Assembly (NCBI RefSeq): GCF_037860775.1
Contig: NZ_JBBEWC010000001.1
Span: 124,001 to 188,000 of the forward strand
Direction of reading: 5' to 3'
DNA length: 64,000 nt
Source of the DNA: Emticicia soli
Lineage (GTDB): Bacteria > Bacteroidota > Bacteroidia > Cytophagales > Spirosomataceae
How positions within the stretch are numbered: position 1 is the first letter of the stretch; each line of letters starts with the position of its first letter. A program made the position numbers and the translations under genes. This document shows, piece by piece, positions 49,141 to 55,498 of the stretch. The notes beneath the pieces are model-generated. The model saw nothing but the letters and a program-made list of their open reading frames with translations. It did not search any database and was not told the DNA's origin.

Positions 49141-49160
49141 ACTGACAACCCTATGGCAGT
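49141..49160. promoter_or_regulatory. Inverted repeat upstream of the dinB-type gene, possible WYL-regulator operator
   Basis: ACTGACA-ACCCTA-TGGCAGT is an imperfect 20-bp palindrome (7-bp arms with one mismatch) lying 44 bp before the dinB start and just after the WYL regulator gene. The position suits autogenous-operon control. Confidence 0.45.
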
Positions 49161-49241
49161 CGGTTTTTGAAAGTTTTAAAAATTTTTAAGAAAATTTTGA
49201 GCAGTATTTTCAGGCCGAAAAAGAGTGCTTAAAAGAACATA

Positions 49242-49925
49242 TTAATACGCTACCGGAAGCTGATAATCGTTCAATCGGATATGGTCTTTTTTGCTGAAAG
49301 GTAAGCCTGTTTCACTGATAGTACGGATACGAGACACTTTAAAATCACGATACTCTGAGCGCATCTGGCACCAGGCTATCATGTGCCAGCTAAAGGCATA
49401 AAACACCAAACCTATGGCTTCTACCCTACGTTTACTGATTTCTTCTTTGTTGTTGATGTATTCAATATCAAGTATCTGTTTCGAAACAATGGCATTCTGA
49501 ATAGTGCTTAAATATTCAAAATCATTGCTAAAACGCTGGGGTACTTGTAGCTTAATATTATCGGTCAGAAACTCTATTTTTTCTTTCTGGTTTGTTCGTA
49601 GTACCGACTTTACTTTATTAAGGGCAGAAGAATAATGTTTTCGGATAGATTTATCGGCAAAGCCCATCGTAACGCTTTCCATGAGCAACAGCGCATTGGC
49701 CTCTTCAATACTAAATGCAACCGGTGGCAGAAAATACCCTGGCACAATAAAATAGCCTTTCTGATTCTCGAAACTCACCGGAATCCCAAGTTCTCCTAAT
49801 GCCTTAATGTCTCGATAAACCGTACGGATACTGATTTCAAATTTCTCAGAAATACTCTCGGCACTTACATATTTTCTTGATTGTAGCGTGGTTACAATAG
49901 CCATCAGGCGGTCTATGCGATTCAT
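49242..49925 (-). CDS. YafY-type transcriptional regulator (HTH_11 plus WYL domain)
   Basis: 227 residues from the ATG at 49925. The DeoR-like HTH is MNRIDRLMAIVTTLQSRKYVSAESISEKFEISIRTVYRDIKALGELGIPV. The WYL domain follows from about 140 (ILDIEYINNKEEISKRRVEAIGLVFYAFSWHMIAWCQMRSEYRDFKVSRI), with the expected aromatic-rich core. WYL regulators sense ligands or nucleic acid ends. It precedes the DinB, GyrI-like and AHSA1 genes on the same strand and probably controls them. Its 5' region faces the LytTR operon, so the shared element may affect it as well. Confidence 0.92.
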   Translation of the reverse strand: MNRIDRLMAIVTTLQSRKYVSAESISEKFEISIRTVYRDIKALGELGIPVSFENQKGYFIVPGYFLPPVAFSIEEANALLLMESVTMGFADKSIRKHYSSALNKVKSVLRTNQKEKIEFLTDNIKLQVPQRFSNDFEYLSTIQNAIVSKQILDIEYINNKEEISKRRVEAIGLVFYAFSWHMIAWCQMRSEYRDFKVSRIRTISETGLPFSKKDHIRLNDYQLPVAY

Positions 49926-49967
49926 GGGCAAGCTCGGTAAAGATTGTTTGGTAAAAGTAGCAAACTA

Positions 49968-50055
49968 TTTACTCCTGTAAAAGCCCATTTTACTCCGTCA
50001 AATTCGGTCTTTGTCAGAATACCCTGTTTTACAGAATGGTTCTCCTATAATTTTG
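49968..50055 (+). promoter_or_regulatory. Promoter of the TPR/kinase/LytTR operon with three repeats in 21-bp phase
   Basis: TTTACTCC at 49968, TTTACTCC at 49989 and TTTGTCAG at 50010 are each 21 bp apart. The -7 box TAATTTTG (50048-50055) lies 38 bp after the third, the same distance as at the TonB receptor promoter. Direct repeats two turns apart are the classic LytTR layout; the regulator is encoded in this operon. Confidence 0.68.
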
Positions 50056-50106
50056 AATCAACAAACAAGCACAAGACATTATTAATCATTTAAACGCCTT
50101 TTAAAA

Positions 50107-50748
50107 ATGAAACGAATTATTTTAACTCTCAGCTTTTTATCTTTAATTTTCATAAAAACTTTTGCCCAGAAAGCCGATTACGTGGCAGCTATGGAAAATG
50201 CCATTACTTTGCTAAATGAGTTTGAAAATACCGAAAATAATAAGCAGGCTGTAAGCCAGCTAGAACGCATTGCCGTAGCCGAGCCGAACGAGTGGCTTCC
50301 GGGTTATTGGGCTGCTTATGGTTTAGCAAATCTGAGCTTTGCAGAAACCGATGCCGACAAAAAAGATATGTTGCTTGATAAAGCAGATAAATTTCTGGCT
50401 GCTGCAGAAAAACTAGAGCCTAAAAACGATGAGATTGAGGTCATGAAGGCATATCTGGCAGGTGCACGCATGGCAGTAGCACCACAAGACCGCTGGCAAA
50501 AATATGGTGGTGCTGTTGGCATGAGCTTACAAAATGCCTATAAACTAAACCCTGAAAACCCAAGAGCTAAAATGCTGGAGGCGCAAGGTATTTATTTTAC
50601 ACCAGAGGCTTACGGCGGTGGTAAAAAGAAAGCAGCACCTTTGTTTGAAGAAGCATTGAAAAAGTTTGCCAAGTTTAAGCCAGCGTCGAGCATTGCACCA
50701 AGCTGGGGCGAAAGAGCTACTACCTGGTTATTGTCGCAAACTAATTAA
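50107..50748 (+). CDS. Exported TPR-like helical protein
   Basis: 213 residues. Signal peptide MKRIILTLSFLSLIFIKTFA, then Q. The mature chain is helical with TPR-like pairs (YVAAMENAITLLNEFENTENNKQAVSQLERIAVAEPNEWLPGYWAAYGLANLSFAE, LLDKADKFLAAAEKLEPKNDEIEVMKAYLAG, AKMLEAQGIYFTPEAYGGGKKKAAPLFEEALKKFAKF). It is the first gene of the operon ending with the DUF4097 kinase and LytTR regulator, so it may be an output or a periplasmic partner. Function unknown. Confidence 0.8.
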   Translation: MKRIILTLSFLSLIFIKTFAQKADYVAAMENAITLLNEFENTENNKQAVSQLERIAVAEPNEWLPGYWAAYGLANLSFAETDADKKDMLLDKADKFLAAAEKLEPKNDEIEVMKAYLAGARMAVAPQDRWQKYGGAVGMSLQNAYKLNPENPRAKMLEAQGIYFTPEAYGGGKKKAAPLFEEALKKFAKFKPASSIAPSWGERATTWLLSQTN

Positions 50749-50758
50749 ATTAATTGCA

Positions 50759-51340
50759 ATGAACCCTAATGATGCATTGATAGGCTATACCGACCTTATT
50801 CAACGAACCGATACTTTTATCCGAAAAAATGCTTTCTGGATACTAGGGCTGGGATTAATAGCAGGAATAGGGCGGTTTATTCAGGAAGGTGGCAGCGGCG
50901 CTATCTCTTCAAGTACGCAAATTATATTAGACATTGGAGTCAATACCGCTCGCTTGTTAACTGTTTTTATTATTATTGGCAAAGGTAGCTTACAGAATGG
51001 ACTCAGCGCAATAGCCAAAATTTTTCGCCTCACAAAAGCCAAATGGGTCAGCATTTGGGATAATATTAAGCGAAATTTCTCAGGCAATTATCTAGCACTT
51101 CTGGTCAACTTTATAATTTATACCCTCATAGCGGTTATCATCAATATAGGTTTATTTATACTGTTAGACCATACAGCCTTTTTAGAATGGCTAAAATCAA
51201 ACCAATTGCTTAGTCCTTTTGCTTCTAAATGGCCTGTATTATTACTTTTAAAAAACATTTCTATTATTCCGTTTACTTTAGTTTTTGAGGTATTGATTGT
51301 GAGCTGGATTGTAGAAAAAAATAAAATGACTGAGCAATGA
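50759..51340 (+). CDS. Four-helix integral membrane protein in the LytTR operon
   Basis: 193 residues from the ATG at 50759, 11 bp after the TPR gene. Hydrophobic helices are at NAFWILGLGLIAGIGRFI, IILDIGVNTARLLTVFIIIG, YLALLVNFIIYTLIAVIINIGLFILL and LLLLKNISIIPFTLVFEVLIVSWIV. No family motif is recognised. Its stop overlaps the ATG of the kinase gene by 4 nt (ATGA), so the two are translationally coupled and probably interact. Confidence 0.8.
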   Translation: MNPNDALIGYTDLIQRTDTFIRKNAFWILGLGLIAGIGRFIQEGGSGAISSSTQIILDIGVNTARLLTVFIIIGKGSLQNGLSAIAKIFRLTKAKWVSIWDNIKRNFSGNYLALLVNFIIYTLIAVIINIGLFILLDHTAFLEWLKSNQLLSPFASKWPVLLLLKNISIIPFTLVFEVLIVSWIVEKNKMTEQ

Positions 51341-53619
51341 ACATTTTACCATCAGAAATAAAAACCATCGCTGCCGAAGGTATCACGCATGTAAATGTTG
51401 AGACCGTGAACGGAAACATAGAGCTTCTAGGCAGCGATGAGGCCGAGATAAGAGTTGAGATTTATGCATCGAAGCGCCTGGTGATGAATCTTTTCAGAAA
51501 AGAAAGTATTAGTTCAGAAGACCTAAGCTATGGTTTAATAAATATTTCTCAACAAAACGAAACCCTAAGAATTGCTGTGCGAAACAATGGTTTCTGGCGA
51601 TGGGACTGGCTGAGTTTCTTTCAGGTATCATTCCGTGTTTTTTTGCCTAAAAACATCAATACTTTGCTCAAAACAACAGTAGGAGACATTTATCTGAACA
51701 ACATTGTAGGTAAACAAACGCTTCGCACATCAGTAGGAGACATAAAAATAGCAAATTCCAATGGCGAAATACAAGGAAAATCGTCGGCAGGAAACATCAA
51801 AATTGGTAATTGTGATATTAAAGGTGATATTTCAACCTCTGGCGGAAATGTTCATATTTTTAACTCTAAGGGCGAACTCAACAGTAATACCAGCGGAGGT
51901 AATATTAAGCTGGAGAACTTCAGCGGTAAACTCTACACCAAAACCAATGGCGGTAATATAAGAGCCTCTAATATATCTGGCGAATTTAAGACGTTTACGT
52001 TTGGCGGTAATATTCGTCTGGAGCAGATGCGAGGTAACATAAGCGCGTCGACCAAAGGTGGTAATATCAATGTACAGGCATTAGCTATTGAAGAATACCT
52101 GTGGCTCGAATCAAGCGGCGGCAATATAAAAACACAACTACCCCTGAACCAAGGATTGCAATTAGAAGCAGATGGTGTACAAGTAAACGCCCCTCACCTA
52201 AACAATTTTCAGGGTATTAAAAGAAATGGTTTTATTTCGGGCAGTATTAATGGTGGCGGTGCAAGTGTAAAACTCAAATCTTTCGGGGGTAATGTGCGTA
52301 TCTCTGTTCCTAAATTTGAATATAATCCTGGGTTTGACAAAGACCTAAAAAAAAAACAATATAGCTGGGTAGAACAATTGAATATAGAAAAAGCCCCGGA
52401 TATTAGCTCCAGGGCTTCTGTTAATCCTACAACTACATCCACTCCAGAACCACAGAAGCCTTATTATAAAGAGCGAAGTAATAGTTTCAGAATAGGCTTT
52501 AAAAATGCACTCAACAGGCTCAATCCAAGATTTCTGTTTTATACTTTCCTATTTGCCCTTTTCCTTATTTATGGTTTAAACAGTATCCTATATTTTTCTT
52601 TAGAGTTGTTTAATCCTACATCTTTGGAAGCCGAGCAGAATAAGGCCGTTTTTTTAGCAAACCTTACCACAGGCTTTTCATGTTTTGCCAGTTTGGTTAT
52701 TTTTATCCTGTTTATCGAACGATTTCTGGTCAGAAACTGGTCGAAATATATCATTCTGATAGTGTTCACTTATTTTACACTCATGTTTTTGCGTCTGTTT
52801 CAGAAAACACTATATCTATTAGAAAACGACGGCGGTAAATATTGGACCCACTACTGGAAAATTATGTCGATAAATAATGATAACAATGTAAGTGCTCATG
52901 GCCTATTATATTTACTGATTCCGATGATAGCCGTTTGCGTAATTTTCTATAACTGGCAACGCTCTAAAGACCTCGACCGTAAAATCTCAGAACAGGAATA
53001 CCAACTACTGAATCTTGAAAAACTAAAAACCAAAGCACAACTAAACGCATTAGAAGCCCGCATTAATCCACACTTTTTATACAATTCGTTAAACAGTATC
53101 ACAGGCTTGATCCATGATAACCCAGATAAAGCTGAAGAAATGACTATTCAATTATCAAAATTATTCAGGGCAACTACGGGGCGCTCCGACCAGAGTGCTC
53201 ATAGCATTGCCGAGGAGCTAGACATTGTAAAGTCTTACCTATCTATTGAACAAATGCGTTTTGGCGATAGGCTGAAATATTTAATCAATTTAGAGCCGGG
53301 TCTCGAAAACATTAAAATACCTCGATTTTTACTACAACCAATCGTTGAAAATGCTATTAAACACGGTATCTCTAAAATTACAGAGCATGGCACTATTGAG
53401 GTAAGAATAAGTAGAGAGCAAGACTTAGTAGTTTTTGAGATACACGATAATGGCCCTGCATTTAAAGAAGATTTAAGCGGCGGGTATGGCCTCAGAAGTA
53501 TTAGTGATAAATTGCAGTTGATTTATGGCAATATGGCCAGCTTACAAATCGAAAACAACGACCATAAGGCTATAATCATCAAAGTTCCGGTAGAAACTTT
53601 AGATAAAATAGCCATGTAA
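51337..53619 (+). CDS. DUF4097-like beta-repeat fused to LytS-type membrane histidine kinase
   Basis: 760 residues. Residues about 18-340 are DUF4097-like beta repeats rich in GGNI/GDI turns (TVGDIYLNNIVGKQ, SVGDIKIANSNGE, SSAGNIKIGNC, TSGGNVHIFNSKGE, TSGGNIKLENFSGK, TNGGNIRASNISGE, FGGNIRLEQMRGN, TKGGNINVQALA). Four membrane helices follow (about 398-421, 437-460, 470-489, 525-546). Then a coiled linker leads to a LytS-type HisKA (INPHFLYNSLNSI, His579) and ATPase (LQPIVENAIKHGI, HDNGPAF, GYGLRSISDKL). No signal peptide precedes the repeats. With an even number of helices and a cytosolic kinase, the repeats should be cytosolic too, which is unusual. The LytTR regulator follows 28 bp downstream. 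Confidence 0.85.
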   Translation: MNILPSEIKTIAAEGITHVNVETVNGNIELLGSDEAEIRVEIYASKRLVMNLFRKESISSEDLSYGLINISQQNETLRIAVRNNGFWRWDWLSFFQVSFRVFLPKNINTLLKTTVGDIYLNNIVGKQTLRTSVGDIKIANSNGEIQGKSSAGNIKIGNCDIKGDISTSGGNVHIFNSKGELNSNTSGGNIKLENFSGKLYTKTNGGNIRASNISGEFKTFTFGGNIRLEQMRGNISASTKGGNINVQALAIEEYLWLESSGGNIKTQLPLNQGLQLEADGVQVNAPHLNNFQGIKRNGFISGSINGGGASVKLKSFGGNVRISVPKFEYNPGFDKDLKKKQYSWVEQLNIEKAPDISSRASVNPTTTSTPEPQKPYYKERSNSFRIGFKNALNRLNPRFLFYTFLFALFLIYGLNSILYFSLELFNPTSLEAEQNKAVFLANLTTGFSCFASLVIFILFIERFLVRNWSKYIILIVFTYFTLMFLRLFQKTLYLLENDGGKYWTHYWKIMSINNDNNVSAHGLLYLLIPMIAVCVIFYNWQRSKDLDRKISEQEYQLLNLEKLKTKAQLNALEARINPHFLYNSLNSITGLIHDNPDKAEEMTIQLSKLFRATTGRSDQSAHSIAEELDIVKSYLSIEQMRFGDRLKYLINLEPGLENIKIPRFLLQPIVENAIKHGISKITEHGTIEVRISREQDLVVFEIHDNGPAFKEDLSGGYGLRSISDKLQLIYGNMASLQIENNDHKAIIIKVPVETLDKIAM

Positions 53620-53647
53620 ATTTGTATACTACTTAAAATCAGCGATT

Positions 53648-54439
53648 ATGTTCAAGACTATATTAATTGATGACGAACCTCTGGCCATTAGCCGTCTGAA
53701 AAGGCTATTATCTCACTATAGCTCTATTATCAATATTATTGACGAAGCACACAACGGGCAGGAAGGCTTAGAGAAAATTGAAGCGCACAAGCCAGACCTT
53801 ATATTTCTGGATATTGAAATGCCCCTGATGACGGGTTTTGAAATGCTGGCAAGCCTTAGTTATATGCCTAAAGTTATTTTTTCAACTGCCTACGACCAAT
53901 ACGCCATCAGAGCATTTGAGGAAAACTCTGTTGACTATCTGTTGAAACCGATTGAAACAGAAAGACTCGAAAAAACGATTGAGAAGCTAAAGAAACTAGA
54001 AGATAAGAAAGATGATAGCTCGCTGAATGCTAATTTGCTGCAATTGCTCGAACAATTTAAAGTCAAAGAAGATGTGCAGTCAGCCAGTGCGCAAAAACAG
54101 AAAGTAGCCCATTCTATATCGGTAAAATCAGGCGAAAGAATCTTGTTTATTCCTTTAACTGAAATCAGCTATTTTGAGGCAGAAGATAAATATGTATTTC
54201 TGAATACAGTAGATGGGAAGCAATACCTTACCAATTATACAATCTCTAGTCTGGAAGAAAAACTACCAGATAATTTTGTGCGGGTAAGCCGTGCATCTAT
54301 TGTTAATTCTTTTCTGATTAAAGAACTACAGAAGTATTTCAATGGTAAATTTCTGGTTTTAATGCGCGATAGTAAAGGCACAAAAATAGAAACCGGCTCT
54401 ACTTATGGCGATAACCTGAAACGGCTAATGGAGATATAA
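53648..54439 (+). CDS. LytTR-family response regulator
   Basis: 263 residues. The receiver domain has IDDEPLAISRLKRLL (acidic pocket Asp8-Asp9), phosphorylation site Asp55 (LIFLDIEMPLMTGFEML), Thr in IFSTAYDQYA and Lys in DYLLKPIE. A coiled linker (about 115-145) precedes the LytTR DNA-binding domain (SISVKSGERILFIPLTEISYFEAEDKYVFLNT, FVRVSRASIVNSFLIKEL). LytTR proteins bind two direct repeats about two helical turns apart. It is the last gene of the operon and the natural partner of the DUF4097 kinase; candidate sites are at 43618, 49968 and 49989. Confidence 0.92.
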   Translation: MFKTILIDDEPLAISRLKRLLSHYSSIINIIDEAHNGQEGLEKIEAHKPDLIFLDIEMPLMTGFEMLASLSYMPKVIFSTAYDQYAIRAFEENSVDYLLKPIETERLEKTIEKLKKLEDKKDDSSLNANLLQLLEQFKVKEDVQSASAQKQKVAHSISVKSGERILFIPLTEISYFEAEDKYVFLNTVDGKQYLTNYTISSLEEKLPDNFVRVSRASIVNSFLIKELQKYFNGKFLVLMRDSKGTKIETGSTYGDNLKRLMEI

Positions 54440-54444
54440 CAAGG

Positions 54445-54478
54445 GAGGCATAACTAGTATATTATGCCTCTTTTGGTT
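54445..54478. terminator. Terminator between the LytTR regulator and the ABA4-like gene
   Basis: GAGGCATAA (54445-54453) pairs with TTATGCCTC (54462-54470) and is followed by TTTTGG. The right arm overlaps the stop codon of the minus-strand ABA4-like gene. Confidence 0.75.
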
Positions 54479-54887
54479 TTGCCAATTTCCTGAGAATCCA
54501 ATACAACAAGAAGCCTAACGGGCCCATCATAAGGCATAAAAACAGGCATGGCCCTACAAGTATCCGATTCAGCCCACGGCTTAGTGAATCTTTATATACC
54601 CATGTGCCTGCTACTAAATCGAAACAGAGATAATGTACCCAGCCTACCAGCACACTTTCGTCGTTGGCAAATAAGGACTTGATACCGGCCAAGGTGCTGA
54701 ACGACATAAAATCTAAATTCCCTACGCTTGTAATAACATAGCATGCATACACAGCCGCCAGCAGTAGTGGAATAAGATATGAATCGGCTAACTTCTGTGT
54801 CCACTTCCAATGTGGAGCAAATATCATCAGCAGCCATTGGGGCATTACAAGGGCATTAGCAATAGAAAAAACAGTTTCTGAATTCAT
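54462..54887 (-). CDS. ABA4-like (DUF4281) membrane protein
   Basis: 141 residues with four hydrophobic helices: TVFSIANALVMPQWLLMIFAP, YLIPLLLAAVYACYVITSV, SVLVGWVHYLCFDLVAGTWVY and ILVGPCLFLCLMMGPLGFLLYWIL. The motif GWVHYLCFDLVAGTWVYKDS is characteristic of the ABA4 family, named after the plant protein needed for neoxanthin. Bacterial relatives are membrane proteins with possible isomerase activity on carotenoids or retinal, not yet fixed. No carotenoid gene lies nearby. It is divergent from the exported RidA gene. Confidence 0.85.
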   Translation of the reverse strand: MNSETVFSIANALVMPQWLLMIFAPHWKWTQKLADSYLIPLLLAAVYACYVITSVGNLDFMSFSTLAGIKSLFANDESVLVGWVHYLCFDLVAGTWVYKDSLSRGLNRILVGPCLFLCLMMGPLGFLLYWILRKLAKPKEA

Positions 54888-54942
54888 AGCTTTGATTTTA
54901 AGTACAAAATTTAGAAAATTGTATTTACAAAATCAAAAACAC

Positions 54943-55398
54943 ATGAACAAACTTCTCCTGACAGGCTTTTTGGCCTTCGCTACCTCACTCGCTTTTGGAC
55001 AAAACAAAGAAATTGTCAAGACCGATAAAGCACCTGTACCCATTGCACCTTATAGCCAAGGCGTAAAAGCGAACGGCATGCTTTACGTAGCCGGGCAAAT
55101 AGGACTAAACCCCGAAAGCCGAAAACTAGTAGAAGGCGGCGTAGAAGCCGAAACTGTACAGATAATGGAAAACATCAAAGCAATTGTAGAAGCAGCCGGA
55201 GCAAAAATGGGAGACATTGTAAACACAACTATCTACATGAAAGACATCAACAATTTTGCTAAGGTAAACGACTTGTACGGAAAATATTTTACGGGTAACT
55301 ACCCTGCTCGCACCACTATCGGGGTGGCAAATTTACCAGGTGGTGCTAATATTGAAATTGCAGTAATTGCTGTTTTACCAAAAATACGTAAGAAATAA
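54943..55398 (+). CDS. Exported RidA-family protein
   Basis: 151 residues from the ATG at 54943; an in-frame extension to 54892 adds nothing family-like. A signal peptide MNKLLLTGFLAFATSLAFG, then Q, precedes a RidA/YjgF/UK114 domain: PVPIAPYSQGVKANGMLYVAGQIGLNPES, ENIKAIVEAAGAKMGDIVNTTIYMKDINNFAKVNDLYGKYF and PARTTIGVANLPGGANIEIAVIAVLP, which includes the catalytic Arg in PARTTIGV. RidA usually deaminates enamine/imine intermediates in the cytosol; a secreted form implies a periplasmic substrate. Monocistronic, with a terminator at 55425-55452. Confidence 0.9.
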   Translation: MNKLLLTGFLAFATSLAFGQNKEIVKTDKAPVPIAPYSQGVKANGMLYVAGQIGLNPESRKLVEGGVEAETVQIMENIKAIVEAAGAKMGDIVNTTIYMKDINNFAKVNDLYGKYFTGNYPARTTIGVANLPGGANIEIAVIAVLPKIRKK

Positions 55399-55424
55399 AC
55401 TTAGTTGTGGCACAAAAACCAACG

Positions 55425-55452
55425 AAAACGCATTTTTAATGTGCGTTTTTAG
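55425..55452 (+). terminator. Terminator after ridA
   Basis: AAAACGCA (55425-55432) pairs with TGCGTTTT (55442-55449), with a TTTT tail, 27 nt after the stop. Confidence 0.7.
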
Positions 55453-55462
55453 CCTTTTTAAT

Positions 55463-55470
55463 TAAATTTG
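55463..55470 (+). promoter_or_regulatory. -7 box of the M1 metallopeptidase gene
   Basis: TAAATTTG fits TAnnTTTG and lies 29 bp before the ATG. There is no TTG at the usual -33 distance. Confidence 0.4.
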
Positions 55471-55498
55471 TTAATTATTAAGCCCTTCATCATAATTC

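Noticed and set aside
51700..52130. Repeated GGTAATAT-type DNA words suggesting a tandem DNA repeat
   Set aside because: They encode the GGNI turns of the DUF4097 domain in frame and vary at synonymous sites, so the repeat is at protein level.
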